Assembly: GCF_014696615.1 (NCBI RefSeq)
Contig: NZ_JACJQJ010000066.1
Location: forward strand, 1-46,700
Direction: 5' to 3'
Source of the DNA: Nostoc linckia FACHB-104
GTDB taxonomy: Bacteria; Cyanobacteriota; Cyanobacteriia; Cyanobacteriales; Nostocaceae
DNA length: 46,700 nucleotides
In this document: piece by piece, positions 26,451 to 35,939 of the stretch
Numbering within the stretch: the first letter of the stretch is position 1
How the letters are laid out: every line of letters begins with the position of its first letter
The notes under the pieces: model-generated
The model's database searches: none
The model's input: the letters and a program-made list of their open reading frames with translations, nothing else
Told to the model about the DNA's origin: nothing
Program-made: the position numbers and the translations under genes

Positions 26451-28067
26451 TCAACGGCGCAATATAACTTGTAAAAATGTATAAAATAATTTCATAAGTT
26501 TAGCTTTAAGACTATCATCTTTCTTGGGAAGATTAGCTATCATTTTACGGAGAATACTAGATTTGAGCCGTTCGTAATCTGCCTTTAAAATAATTTTTGC
26601 TTGTTTGGCAGAAATAAATTCGTTGGCATTTTGATTACTAGCTAACCAATCTAGTAATTGCTGACGCTGGTTAGCATTGAGAGTCAAAGTCATGACCTTA
26701 GTACATTTGTGGGGTGCTTCTAAAGGAAAAAATAATAAATGATAAAATCCTGTTTCTGCTAAACTACGCAGGATTTTTTGTCCTTTATTATCTTTCATAT
26801 CTAAAAAACAAGATAACCATTTAGCTTGAGAGTTTTGAGTATTGTATAGTAATGTACTCCATAAAACCATAGGATAAACATTGATTTTGGCAATAAATTC
26901 TACACCATGCGATTTATTGAAAAACTTGTTAATTTCTTGTTGGGGTAACATTGCCCAAAAGGTGGGAATCGTCCCTTGTAATGTATGCAATAAATAATGA
27001 AAACCTATTGGTGCAATTGGTCGATTTTTCGGCCAAGTTTTCTGTAAACACTCTTTTTCTGTTAATGATGTTAGCGGCACTATCTGTAATATTGGATTAC
27101 TTTCTACGCTATCAGTGCTGCTATTAGAAGTAAGAGCTACTTCCGATTTGACCTGTTCTAAAATTTCTAATATTTCTTTAATATTTTGTGGGCGATCGCT
27201 CACTTCCTTAGCTAAACAACGCAGCACTAATTTTTGTAAAGGCTGGGGTATAACGACTTGCGAATTTACTTCCTCAAATGCTGGTGGTGCTTGAAAGTGA
27301 TGGGCTTGATACCAAATACCAAAGGAGTTACTTGTTGTGTGAAATGGATGCTTTCCTGTCAACATTTCAAACATCAAGATTCCTAAACTATAAATATCAG
27401 AGCGGACATCGAGTAGTTTGCGCCCTTCCATGTGTTCTGGAGAACAGTAAGGTAAACTGCCAATAAACGAATCAGTGAGTGTCATCCCACTGCGCTCTGT
27501 TAAAAATTTAGCAATGCCAAAATCCAGAATTTTGACAAGAGGCTCTCTTTTACCATCTTCAATAATGAAGATATTTTCTGGCTTAATATCCCGATGTACA
27601 ATCGGATAATTTTCTCCTTTGAGGATGATACCTTGATGAGCGCATTGTAAACCTAGACAAATCTGATTGCAGATATCTAAAACTTTTGCGATAGGAAATA
27701 TTTGATTTTTTAAGAGGCGTTTTAAGTTTTTACCTTGGAGATATTCCATTACATAATAAGGAATATTTTCCTCGGTTACACCATAACTAAACATCCTCAC
27801 AATATTTTTACTTTTACGTCCTAATTGAGCGCCAATAAAGATTTCTCGAGCAAAGCGTTGAGTCATTTGCTGACTTCCCAAGCTCAGGGATAAGATTTTT
27901 ACAGCAACTGGCATTCCGCCTTTAGCAACATCTTCTGCTAGGTAAACTCTACCCATCCCGCCTTTGCCAATCAAATCTCTGATTAGATAGCGATTATTGA
28001 GAAGTTTACCAATATAAACATCTAATTCAGTTTTAGTATTAGCAACATTAGGGATGGGATTTAGCAT
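26451..28067 (-). CDS. Ser/Thr protein kinase (Hanks type), paralogue
   Basis: 538 residues. Kinase motifs are IGKGGMGRVYLAED, VAVKIL, HRDIKPENIFI and DFGIAKFL, and the domain spans about 28-310. The C-terminal region (about 340-520) matches that of the downstream kinase in order and spacing (TWPKNRPIAPIGFHYLL, MVLWSTLLYN, PHKCTKVMTLTLNANQRQQL). It ends in a basic hydrophobic tail (KLFYTFLQVILRR). The duplication with conservation of the extra region suggests it is a real regulatory or binding domain. Substrates are unknown. Confidence 0.9.
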   Translation of the reverse strand: MLNPIPNVANTKTELDVYIGKLLNNRYLIRDLIGKGGMGRVYLAEDVAKGGMPVAVKILSLSLGSQQMTQRFAREIFIGAQLGRKSKNIVRMFSYGVTEENIPYYVMEYLQGKNLKRLLKNQIFPIAKVLDICNQICLGLQCAHQGIILKGENYPIVHRDIKPENIFIIEDGKREPLVKILDFGIAKFLTERSGMTLTDSFIGSLPYCSPEHMEGRKLLDVRSDIYSLGILMFEMLTGKHPFHTTSNSFGIWYQAHHFQAPPAFEEVNSQVVIPQPLQKLVLRCLAKEVSDRPQNIKEILEILEQVKSEVALTSNSSTDSVESNPILQIVPLTSLTEKECLQKTWPKNRPIAPIGFHYLLHTLQGTIPTFWAMLPQQEINKFFNKSHGVEFIAKINVYPMVLWSTLLYNTQNSQAKWLSCFLDMKDNKGQKILRSLAETGFYHLLFFPLEAPHKCTKVMTLTLNANQRQQLLDWLASNQNANEFISAKQAKIILKADYERLKSSILRKMIANLPKKDDSLKAKLMKLFYTFLQVILRR

Positions 28068-28398
28068 AAAATTTTTTATTAATAAAAAGCCAGAGACTTA
28101 TTAATAAAGCGCCATTTAAGCCTTTATTTTATCTAAAAATATATTCACTATTTTATAGAGTTGATTATGCCAGCTAAAATTTACAACAAAATAGGGTTAA
28201 TTTTTAATAAAATCCAGAAAAATCTGTGTGCAATAACTCTTAAACATGGTGTAACATATTTATTAAGATAAACGTATGGTAAATTACACTGAATCCGCAA
28301 ATGAGGATGATTACTTTGCTCCATACCATCCGTAAATATACGTAAATAGTGAGCATCTTCAGCGATCTATGCTGCTAAATTTTTATGCACACCCTGAT

Positions 28399-28513
28399 CA
28401 CTAGTACCGCAAGGTGGAATTCAAAATTCAAAATTCAAAATTCAAAATGAATACAGCGTAAGCGTTTCGTGAGTTTAGAATGGTCTGCTTATTTACGCCG
28501 AGGTGTACTAGTG
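28399..28513. repeat. Composite repeat with CACTAGTAC ends and ATTCAAA heptamers
   Basis: CACTAGTAC (28399-28407) and GTACTAGTG (28505-28513) are perfect inverted repeats. Between them is a 4-unit ATTCAAA 7-bp tandem repeat (28419-28446) and unique DNA. The remainder of 28068-28663 is AT-rich with no visible gene. Confidence 0.5.
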
Positions 28514-28663
28514 GGAGTAAATTCGTAATCAGGGCTTTAGTCGTGAATTTTGAAGCAAACAAAGTGCTGACTAAGAATTCTTGAGGAATTTTGCAGTAGA
28601 AAAATAGCTTTTACCTTGAGCTTGGCTAAAGGTGCGATAAGCTGAAAAAACAGACTGTTAAAG

Positions 28664-29845
28664 TTAGCGCTGGAAATTGGGTATGAGACGGCGCAAGAGC
28701 CTGATTAGTGGTGATTCGATTTTGAGCTTAAAGGCTAATATTTGGGTACGTTGTATAGCATTAAAATTGTTGTCGCTAACCAAGATTAAGGCACGTTGAC
28801 CATCAGGTAATGTGGGGCCAAGGGTTAAACCTTCAATATTGTCTAGTAACACATCAAGACCTCGCAAATCTAACAGCAGCTTTTTCTGCACAGGCTTGAT
28901 TTTTTGCTTAACATTCAAAAGACTATCAATATTGTGAATATCATCAGCGCCAGCCAGAGAAACCTGAAACAGGAGAACAGCAAATCCTACGCCTGTAAAA
29001 GAACGTTCTAAGGTGAGGAAGGTTCCTTGATTATCTAAGGCAACTAAATCAGGTAAACCGCTAGCAAACTTGCCAGTAAAATTTAAAAAAGGTGATATTG
29101 ATTCTGTAGAATATAAAAATTCCTTTTCTAGCTGCTTGCTGAGTAGGTTATATTGTAGAATCCGGCAGGGAGTGCTGATATTGGGTTGAGCAGCTGGCCC
29201 ATCTTGAATTAAGGCATTTTCGGTAGCTGTAAATAGTTTATTTGTATCTGGTGTAATGGTGAGGCTTTCAAAAGCCAAATTGTTGCGTATACCACGCTGA
29301 CTATTTTTATCGGGTAAGAATTTCTTTGGTATGGGAAGCGTTGCGATCGCCTGACCATTAGATAATGAGAATTCTTTAATAAAAGGATTGGTTAATTCTC
29401 CAGAATCCCCTTCTGAAGAGATAAAAACGGTTTTTTTGTTAGTGAAAGCAATCCCTTCTGTATCGCTAGTACCTGGAGCGAACTTTTCACCGCTTTCATT
29501 TAATAAAGTTGACACACCAACGATAGCAACACCATTATTTTTTAACGAACCTTGGCTAAGGTCAATTTTTAAAGTGTAGAATCGTGCAGAAGCTTTGTTG
29601 CCTCGGTCATCAGAGATAGCATAATAAATATTATTTTTAGCATCGTAGGTAATTCCAGATAAGCCACCTACAAGAGTACTTTGGACAGCTAATCCTTTCG
29701 GTATTGTTGCTTCTCCGATAAACTCAATACTACTAACTGTTACAGCCGCTGATGCTAAATTGCTGGCAAAGAAACTAATTATAAGTAGAGGAATAGTAAA
29801 ATAAATAATTTTTCGCCAAGTTAAGAGTTTTTTAAGAAACTGCAT
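28664..29845 (-). CDS. Secreted phytase-like esterase-family protein
   Basis: 393 residues. The N-terminal basic and hydrophobic segment (residues 8-33, ending near SNLASAAV) is a signal peptide. The mature part reads GGLSGITYDAKNNIYYAISDDRG, then DTEGIAFTNKKTVFISSEGD and NIEGLTLGPTLPDGQRALIL. These are the beta-propeller signatures of the esterase-like activity of phytase family. It is probably periplasmic or extracellular and may hydrolyse phosphoesters, but this is by family only. The gene ends 29 bases before the downstream nuclease-like gene starts its own stop region, and the two share strand and may share a transcript. Confidence 0.8.
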   Translation of the reverse strand: MQFLKKLLTWRKIIYFTIPLLIISFFASNLASAAVTVSSIEFIGEATIPKGLAVQSTLVGGLSGITYDAKNNIYYAISDDRGNKASARFYTLKIDLSQGSLKNNGVAIVGVSTLLNESGEKFAPGTSDTEGIAFTNKKTVFISSEGDSGELTNPFIKEFSLSNGQAIATLPIPKKFLPDKNSQRGIRNNLAFESLTITPDTNKLFTATENALIQDGPAAQPNISTPCRILQYNLLSKQLEKEFLYSTESISPFLNFTGKFASGLPDLVALDNQGTFLTLERSFTGVGFAVLLFQVSLAGADDIHNIDSLLNVKQKIKPVQKKLLLDLRGLDVLLDNIEGLTLGPTLPDGQRALILVSDNNFNAIQRTQILAFKLKIESPLIRLLRRLIPNFQR

Positions 29846-29874
29846 AGATAGCGCTAGGATTAAAGTAATTCGGC

Positions 29875-31362
29875 TTAAGCTGGACGTAAATAGTATTCTT
29901 CCAGGAAAAATTTGACGAGCCAGTCTTTGACATTACGAGTAGCGCGACAGTCGTCTTCGTTATAACGTTGGATCATTTCTAATAAAGTGCGATCGCCTGT
30001 TTCTAACCACTGATCATACCAGTAGATACACTTAGCACCGCTAGCTTCTTTGTCGCGCCATTCAAACCCTAACCAACGAGCAATCGCTTTCAGCGCATAG
30101 CTTTCAATTGGTAAAGCTACACTTTGAGTTAATTGCTCATATACATCCACAAATCGATTTAATACAGGACGAACTGCAGCATACGGAGTTTGGTACAGCT
30201 TTGCTAGCCGTTTAACTGTATCAAGTTCGTAGGCACAAAAATGATAAATTGGTGCTTCGGGATATTGCCAGACTAAATCTAAAAACTGCTGCCAAACTAA
30301 GCCTTCATCTTCTGGTTTTGTAGCTAACAAAGAATAAAATTGTTCTGTGTTAGTTTGCCTATTCACTACCAAAACACCTAATAAATAATCTAAATTTAAA
30401 TCTGGTTGTGCCTCAATATCAAAGTAAATTTCAATTGGAGCCGTAAAGGTAATATTTTCTACTGGTAGGGTATAGGGTAAGATAAACGGGCGATTTTGCA
30501 GTACAGATTGTGCTTGGATTACCAGTTTGTGCGCTACTTGAGTGTCAAAACCAGGCAGATTTTCCAAGACACTAGGGCTGGTAATAGCTAAAGATTCTAG
30601 GGTAGTTAGGGAGAGTGATTGCAGTTGAGTGTAGCGCAACGGTGAAACACCTGGTAACAATGACAGATGTTTTTCTGATTGCGCGATCGCATAACATTGA
30701 CTGTGCCAGTGGCAAAGATTGCATTTTTGGCGAGAAATAAATACTTCTGCTCCTTCTGGGGACTGTAGCGCTTCAATTAACTCCGCTAAAATCAACTGCA
30801 TCTGGGGCGACCATTTCAGTAAATCTACTGCATATGTAGTTTCTTTAGTACGTAATTTTAGCAGTCCGATTTGGGGTGCAACTCCCTGCACTATCGCCAA
30901 AACTTGAGCATGAAATGCAACTCCCACTTGATATTCCTGCTTCGGGCGTTTACCCATTTCCATACTCGCCGGCACATACATCCAATCTCCAAAGCGAGAT
31001 TCTCCAGGATGTTTCACAAGTAAATCTGGACGACTAAGCAAGGTATATTGTTGATTCTGGGGTTCTATATCTTCCCATTGGTCGTAATTGACTAACAATA
31101 TACCTCGATGAATGTAGTCAACGCCACGCTGCATCAATTCTAAGGTTGCTGCTTGCCCCGCTTTCAAATTTCCTTTAGGATATTCTGGCTGCTGGTAAGC
31201 CAAGTTAGCCAAGATACCCTTTTGATAGGCGATTTTGTCTTGTTGGAGTTTTAGCAGCAACTCATTGGGAGAATCTCGCTGGTTTTTATCACCGTGACTA
31301 TCTAAAAAAGGTCGGCGCTTACAGCGTTGATATTGCAGTAACAGATCAGCATTAATTAACAT
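29875..31362 (-). CDS. TM0106-family RecB-like putative nuclease
   Basis: 495 residues. The N-terminal half resembles RecB/Cas4-like nucleases and ends in a Cys cluster (CNLCHWHSQC at about 215-224) likely to bind an Fe-S cluster. The C-terminal half has a DEDD/RNase H-like 3' exonuclease core: IEIYFDIEAQPDLNLDY with the first acidic pair, HFCAYELDTVKRL in the middle and YNEDDCRATRNVKDWL at the end. The family is widespread in cyanobacteria but has no established function; DNA processing is inferred. The protein starts MLINADLLLQYQRCKRR, typical for the family. Confidence 0.85.
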   Translation of the reverse strand: MLINADLLLQYQRCKRRPFLDSHGDKNQRDSPNELLLKLQQDKIAYQKGILANLAYQQPEYPKGNLKAGQAATLELMQRGVDYIHRGILLVNYDQWEDIEPQNQQYTLLSRPDLLVKHPGESRFGDWMYVPASMEMGKRPKQEYQVGVAFHAQVLAIVQGVAPQIGLLKLRTKETTYAVDLLKWSPQMQLILAELIEALQSPEGAEVFISRQKCNLCHWHSQCYAIAQSEKHLSLLPGVSPLRYTQLQSLSLTTLESLAITSPSVLENLPGFDTQVAHKLVIQAQSVLQNRPFILPYTLPVENITFTAPIEIYFDIEAQPDLNLDYLLGVLVVNRQTNTEQFYSLLATKPEDEGLVWQQFLDLVWQYPEAPIYHFCAYELDTVKRLAKLYQTPYAAVRPVLNRFVDVYEQLTQSVALPIESYALKAIARWLGFEWRDKEASGAKCIYWYDQWLETGDRTLLEMIQRYNEDDCRATRNVKDWLVKFFLEEYYLRPA

Positions 31363-31532
31363 TCCTTTAAGCTAGCAAGAATTAGTAATTTCTGTAAGTC
31401 GGTCAAATAACTATAATTCCTTTGGGTGGCGTGCAATGATGCACCATGATGAATCATTTATGTAAATCTTAGGCTAATCTGTTGCTTCCTAGTATAAAGC
31501 AGTTATTTTTGCCAGTTTAATCTAAAATTCTT

Positions 31533-32711
31533 ATGACTAGTCTTTCTGACGTACAACAGAGTTTGCATCGCCATCGAGAACAATTTCCCGCTTTAGCGAA
31601 TAAGACTTATTTCAATTATGGCGGTCAAGGGCCAATGCCCCTTGCGGCAATCAAAGCAATTTCTGAAACTCAAATGCACATTCAACAGCTAGGCCCATTT
31701 GGTAATGAGGTTGGACGCTGGATTGGCAAAATGATTCAAGCCACAAAAGCTGCGATCGCATCTGAGTTGAATGTACCACCATCAACCATCGCTCTCACAG
31801 AAAATGTGACTGTGGGTTGCAATATTGCCATGTGGGGTATTGAGTGGCAAACTGGCGACCATCTACTACTTTCTGATTGTGAACATCAGGGGATCATTGC
31901 GATCGCCCAGGAAATTGGGCGCAGATTTAGCGTGGAAGTTACTATCTGTCCTTTATTGGATACTTTAAACGCAGGCGACCCTGTAGAAGTGATTTCCCAA
32001 CATTTACGCCCAAATACCCGCCTTGTAGTTTTAAGCCACATCCTCTGGAATACGGGTCAACTTTTACCTTTAGACCAAATTGCTGAATTATGCAGAAATA
32101 ACAATTCTTTACTTTTAGTTGATGCGGCCCAGTCTGTTGGGGCTATGCCTTTAAATTTAACCCAATTAGGGGTAGATTTTTATGCTTTCACTGGTCACAA
32201 GTGGTTATGTGGCCCGGCTGGTGTGGGTGGGTTGTATGTGCGCCCAGAAGTCCAAGTTAATTTGCAACCCACCTTTGTAGGCTGGCGTAGCGTCGTTATC
32301 GATGAGCGCAGTAAGCCTGTAGATTGGGAGAAGGGTGGGCAACGCTACGAAGTAGCAACATCAGATTATCCATTGTACGTTGCCTTACAGGAAGCGATCG
32401 CCATTCATCAACAATGGGGAACCCCCGAAGAACGCTATCAGCAAATTTGCCGCAACAGCGAATATCTGTGGCGCAAATTATCTGATTTACCCAATATCAA
32501 ATGTTTGCGAACTTCTCCACCTGAAAGCGGTTTAATTTCATTTCAACTAGCTAATCAACAACCTCAAACTACTGTAGAAGTTGTGCAATTTTTAGAATCA
32601 CAAAGAATATTTACTCGCAAAATTGCCGACCCCAACTGTGTACGTGTCTGCGTCCATTACTTTACCTTAGAATCGGAAATCGACCAATTAGTTGAGGCGT
32701 TGCGAATGTAG
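31533..32711 (+). CDS. PLP-dependent aminotransferase class V, cysteine/cystine-lyase-like
   Basis: 392 residues. The fold-type I class V signature is present: YFNYGGQGPMP near the N-terminus, TENVTVGCNIAMWGI, LSHILWNTGQLLPL, the cofactor Asp in LLLVDAAQSVGAMPL and the Schiff-base Lys in YAFTGHKWLCGPAG at about residue 227. Length and composition resemble the Synechocystis cystine C-S lyase (C-DES), which releases sulfane sulfur for Fe-S assembly. SufS-type desulfurases have a Cys-containing loop that is not obvious here. The gene is divergent from the RecB-like gene with 170 bases between them. Confidence 0.8.
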   Translation: MTSLSDVQQSLHRHREQFPALANKTYFNYGGQGPMPLAAIKAISETQMHIQQLGPFGNEVGRWIGKMIQATKAAIASELNVPPSTIALTENVTVGCNIAMWGIEWQTGDHLLLSDCEHQGIIAIAQEIGRRFSVEVTICPLLDTLNAGDPVEVISQHLRPNTRLVVLSHILWNTGQLLPLDQIAELCRNNNSLLLVDAAQSVGAMPLNLTQLGVDFYAFTGHKWLCGPAGVGGLYVRPEVQVNLQPTFVGWRSVVIDERSKPVDWEKGGQRYEVATSDYPLYVALQEAIAIHQQWGTPEERYQQICRNSEYLWRKLSDLPNIKCLRTSPPESGLISFQLANQQPQTTVEVVQFLESQRIFTRKIADPNCVRVCVHYFTLESEIDQLVEALRM

Positions 32712-32770
32712 AGATTGGAGATTGGGGACAAGGGAGAATATGAGAAAAATAACTTGTGAATTTTGAGTAC

Positions 32771-32790
32771 AGACACGATTAATCGCATCT
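32771..32790. repeat. Short palindromic repeat, second copy
   Basis: AGACACGATTAATCGCATCT, a near-palindrome matching the copy at 13394-13413. It lies between two convergent genes. Confidence 0.5.
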
Positions 32791-32836
32791 CTGCAGCTTT
32801 GACTTTGATCCCTTGACCCCTAGCCCTTAACTCTCC

Positions 32837-33196
32837 TTATTTACTATTACCAAAATCAAATTGTACTTGCGTTCCGTCGTTGCCGTTAAAAGACTGAACA
32901 GGAACAAAGAAAACAGAACTGTTAGGTGCAGACAAGGCTTCTTGAAGTTGCAAATTTTCAGAAAGTTTAGTGTTTACTTGATTTTCATTGGCAACGTCTG
33001 CAGGATTTTTTTGCTCAAAAAAGCTGTTAAAATCTTGTTGAGCATTTCTATTATTAATTCCGGTTAAAGAATCACCAGTTATTGAATATTGTTCTATATT
33101 TTGGTTTGATGCTCCTGATGATTGTGCTTGAACCGGGTTTCCTATGCTTGCAAAAGCTGTCATGATTGCCAATAAAGCAAAAATTCTAGCGTTCAT
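32837..33196 (-). CDS. Small secreted protein, unrecognised
   Basis: 119 residues. The start MNARIFALLAIMTAFASIG and cleavage region VQAQSS are a clear signal peptide, and GGGGG lies 5-9 bases before the ATG. The mature part is Asn/Gln/Ser-rich with no Cys (FNSFFEQKNPADVANEN) and ends FNGNDGTQVQFDFGNSK. It is convergent with the PLP-enzyme gene. I do not recognise the family. Confidence 0.65.
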   Translation of the reverse strand: MNARIFALLAIMTAFASIGNPVQAQSSGASNQNIEQYSITGDSLTGINNRNAQQDFNSFFEQKNPADVANENQVNTKLSENLQLQEALSAPNSSVFFVPVQSFNGNDGTQVQFDFGNSK

Positions 33197-33545
33197 AAGT
33201 TTCCCCCAATTCTCTGTATATTGATCGGTAATGTCGCTAAGTTATATTATTCCCAGACTGATTATAAATTAACCTTTATAATTAATTGTAATAACATATA
33301 CTTAATGATTAATTATTTTTTGAAGTATCTTAAATAAAAACAATATAGTAAATCAAAATCTGATTTCATTTTGTAAAGCTTGGAAAAACTAAAATGGATA
33401 GATATAAATTAATAATAATTTATTTATACTTCTAAATTTATCTATGCAATTATCATGGTTAAGTTTCGTACAAATAAAAAAATCATTTATTAAAATAATT
33501 AAACTATTAAAACTTTAGATTATAAAACTTATATTTGATATTTAC

Positions 33546-33682
33546 AGGACTTACGCAACTGGTACACCAATCTTTTGGTTTAAGAGTCAACAGTCAAGGG
33601 TCAAGGGTCAAAAATTCAGGTTTTTTGGACTTTTGACTCTTGACAGCCTCAACGAAAAAAATGTGACACTTGCGTAAGTCCT
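33546..33682. mobile_element. MITE-like element, second copy type
   Basis: AGGACTTACGCAA and TTGCGTAAGTCCT are perfect 13-bp inverted repeats bounding 137 bp. The interior differs from the element at 1687-1816 and contains GGGTCAA heptamers that can pair with a TTTTGACTCTTGAC segment, again giving a long foldback. No convincing target duplication is seen. Nothing codes here. The flanking 33197-33545 is very AT-rich and empty. Confidence 0.55.
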
Positions 33683-33700
33683 AATTTAAAATTCACGTAG

Positions 33701-33727
33701 GATGCGTTAGCGATAGCGTAACGCATC
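33701..33727 (-). terminator. Palindromic repeat downstream of hyuB
   Basis: GATGCGTTA and TAACGCATC form a perfect 9-bp stem, extended inside by GC/GC. It lies 13 bases after the hyuB stop on the minus strand. A related palindrome lies after the rel gene (38248-38275). It may be an interspersed repeat used as a 3' end structure. Confidence 0.5.
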
Positions 33728-33740
33728 AGTAACGCACTCA

Positions 33741-35303
33741 TTACTCTTGAAAAACTCCTCCTCCCCCTGGAGTTTCTATCACAAATACATCTCCAGGTTT
33801 CATTTCTACAGTTGCGGTGCTATCTAAAGTTTCTTGAGTTCCATCTTGGCGTTGTATCCAGTTAAATCCTACTTTTCCCGCTTCTCCACCATGTAATCCA
33901 AAGGGAGAGAGCCGGCGATGATTAGAAAGAATATTCGCTGTCATCGGTTCTAGAAACTTGATGCGGCGAATGACTCCATTTCCACCAGAAAACTTGCCTT
34001 TACCACCGCTATCAGGACGCAAACTAAAGCTTTCTATTTGTACAGGATAGCGGGTTTCTAAAACTTCAGGATCGGTTAAGCGGGAGTTAGTCATATGGGT
34101 ATGAACTGCATCTGTACCATTAAAGTTAACCCCTGCGCCAGAACCACCGCAGATAGTTTCATAATATTGATAACGTTCATTCCCAAAAGTAAAATTATTC
34201 ATGGTTCCCTGAGAAGCAGCCATGACACCTAAAGCACCATACAAAGCATCAACAATTGTTTGGGATGTCTCCACATTACCTGCTACTACGGCTGCTGGAT
34301 AAATTGGGTTCAGCATACAGCCTTCAGGAATGATAATTTCCAAAGGTTTGAGACACCCTGCATTTAAGGGAATACTATCATTAACTAAAGTACGAAAGAC
34401 ATATAATACTGCTGCTTGAGTAACAGCTTTGGGCGCATTGAAGTTACTGTTTAATTGCCCAGATGTGCCTGTAAAATCAATAGTAGCGCTACGGTTATCG
34501 TGATTAATATGAACTTTTACTGCAATCTTAGCACCACTATCCATTTCATAAATAAATGACCCGTCCTTGAGAATATCAATTGCTCTCCTAACTGCCTCCT
34601 CAGCATTATCTTGCACAAATTTCATGTAAGATTCTACTATATCTAGCCCATATTTCTTAACCATTGTGCGGAGTTCTTGCAGTCCTCTTTCATTAGCGGC
34701 AATTTGTGCTTTAAAGTCTGCAATATTTTGGTCAGAATTACGAGCAGGATAACGATGATTTAAAAGTAAATTTCTTACTGATTTTTCCTGTAAATTCCCT
34801 TCTTCAACTAAGAGAAAATTATCAAATAAAATTCCTTCTTCTTCTACAGTTTTACTATGGGGAGGCATAGAACCGGGGGTAATACCGCCAATATCAGCTT
34901 GATGTCCTCGAGAAGCAACGTAGAAAATGGGACTTTTAACTAGAATATTTTCACTGATATCGAGGAATACAGGAGTAATTGCAGTTACATCAGGAAGATG
35001 AGTTCCACCGTTATAAGGATTATTAGATAGATAGACATTTCCTGGTTTTATAGTGTCACCTTTATCGTTAATTAAACTGCGGACACTTTCACTCATTGAA
35101 CCTAAATGTACAGGGATATGAGGAGCATTAGCCACTAATAATCCAGAAGCATCAAAAATAGCACAGGAAAAATCTAGGCGTTCTTTGATATTCACAGATG
35201 TCGCTGTGTTTTGCAGAACGATCCCCATTTGTTCGGCGATAAATTGATAGAGATTTTTAAATATTTCTAGGCGAACAGGGTCGGGTTGAGATGTTACGTA
35301 CAT
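33741..35303 (-). CDS. hyuB: Hydantoinase B / oxoprolinase B-type subunit
   Basis: 520 residues from the ATG at 35303, chosen because AGGAG lies 6 bases upstream. An in-frame extension to 35345 lacks this. Typical family segments are NPYNGGTHLPDVTAITPVF, SRGHQADIGGITPGSMPPHS and GGSGAGVNFNGTDAVHTHM, and the end is a Gly-rich PGGGGVF. HyuB works with HyuA in ATP-dependent ring opening of 5-oxoproline, hydantoins or related compounds. It is the third gene of a minus-strand operon (hyuA, phosphatase, hyuB). The substrate cannot be assigned from sequence alone. Confidence 0.9.
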   Translation of the reverse strand: MYVTSQPDPVRLEIFKNLYQFIAEQMGIVLQNTATSVNIKERLDFSCAIFDASGLLVANAPHIPVHLGSMSESVRSLINDKGDTIKPGNVYLSNNPYNGGTHLPDVTAITPVFLDISENILVKSPIFYVASRGHQADIGGITPGSMPPHSKTVEEEGILFDNFLLVEEGNLQEKSVRNLLLNHRYPARNSDQNIADFKAQIAANERGLQELRTMVKKYGLDIVESYMKFVQDNAEEAVRRAIDILKDGSFIYEMDSGAKIAVKVHINHDNRSATIDFTGTSGQLNSNFNAPKAVTQAAVLYVFRTLVNDSIPLNAGCLKPLEIIIPEGCMLNPIYPAAVVAGNVETSQTIVDALYGALGVMAASQGTMNNFTFGNERYQYYETICGGSGAGVNFNGTDAVHTHMTNSRLTDPEVLETRYPVQIESFSLRPDSGGKGKFSGGNGVIRRIKFLEPMTANILSNHRRLSPFGLHGGEAGKVGFNWIQRQDGTQETLDSTATVEMKPGDVFVIETPGGGGVFQE

Positions 35304-35366
35304 TGTTGCTCCTATTTCTTGCGATATGATATGGCGATATTTCATATCCTAGAATTAAACAATTTG

Positions 35367-35912
35367 CTAAATCGTAGTTTTTCCTGTAAAGCGGCAACTA
35401 TCCAAAAGTGTGTTTAACTCTGCAATAACTTTCCACGGATTACGACCTTTTAAAAAAGCCATAATTGCTGCTTCATAAGGGTTCCTTCCAGTTTTTATCA
35501 CGGCTGATATTGCTGCTTGATTAGAAAATCCTCTTTCCCTAACTAGCCAAGCAGCTAAGATATGTCCTGTACGTCCAATTCCGCCAGAACAGTGAACCAC
35601 TACTTTTTCACTCAACTGATTTGCAAGTAATAAGAAAGGCAAAATTTTTTGAGTAAGAATTTCGCGATTAACAAGTTGAAAATCTTCAATAGGTGCCCAA
35701 CAAACTTGTTCAATGCCAAAGTTTTGTTGATAAATTTCTAGTAAATTCGAGTATCGATTAAGCTGAGTTTCCGAAAGTAAACAGCAAACCCGCTTAATAT
35801 CTTGATTTTGCATAAACTCAAGCCACTGATTAATTTGCTGACTACTGTATCCAGGCCTTGCAGCACCAAATACAATAGTTTCATTTTCAGCAGCCGCAGC
35901 GAATTTGTACAT
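35367..35912 (-). CDS. Protein-tyrosine/dual-specificity phosphatase-like protein
   Basis: 181 residues. The catalytic P-loop VVVHCSGGIGRTGHILAAWL matches HCX5R with the nucleophile at about Cys108. An upstream candidate general acid lies in PIEDFQLVN. There is no signal peptide or membrane span. The C-terminus is GRNPYEAAIMAFLKGRNPW. It should dephosphorylate a phosphoprotein or a small phosphorylated molecule. It lies between hyuA (27 bases upstream) and hyuB (63 bases downstream), all on one strand, so co-expression is likely. That placement is unusual and suggests a role in the same pathway or in its control. Confidence 0.85.
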   Translation of the reverse strand: MYKFAAAAENETIVFGAARPGYSSQQINQWLEFMQNQDIKRVCCLLSETQLNRYSNLLEIYQQNFGIEQVCWAPIEDFQLVNREILTQKILPFLLLANQLSEKVVVHCSGGIGRTGHILAAWLVRERGFSNQAAISAVIKTGRNPYEAAIMAFLKGRNPWKVIAELNTLLDSCRFTGKTTI

Positions 35913-35939
35913 ATTGTGATTATCGAAAATATAAATGCT

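Noticed and set aside
29875-31362. Cas4-like role for the RecB-like nuclease
   Set aside because: The C-terminal DEDD exonuclease domain and overall length fit the TM0106 family, and no CRISPR context exists.
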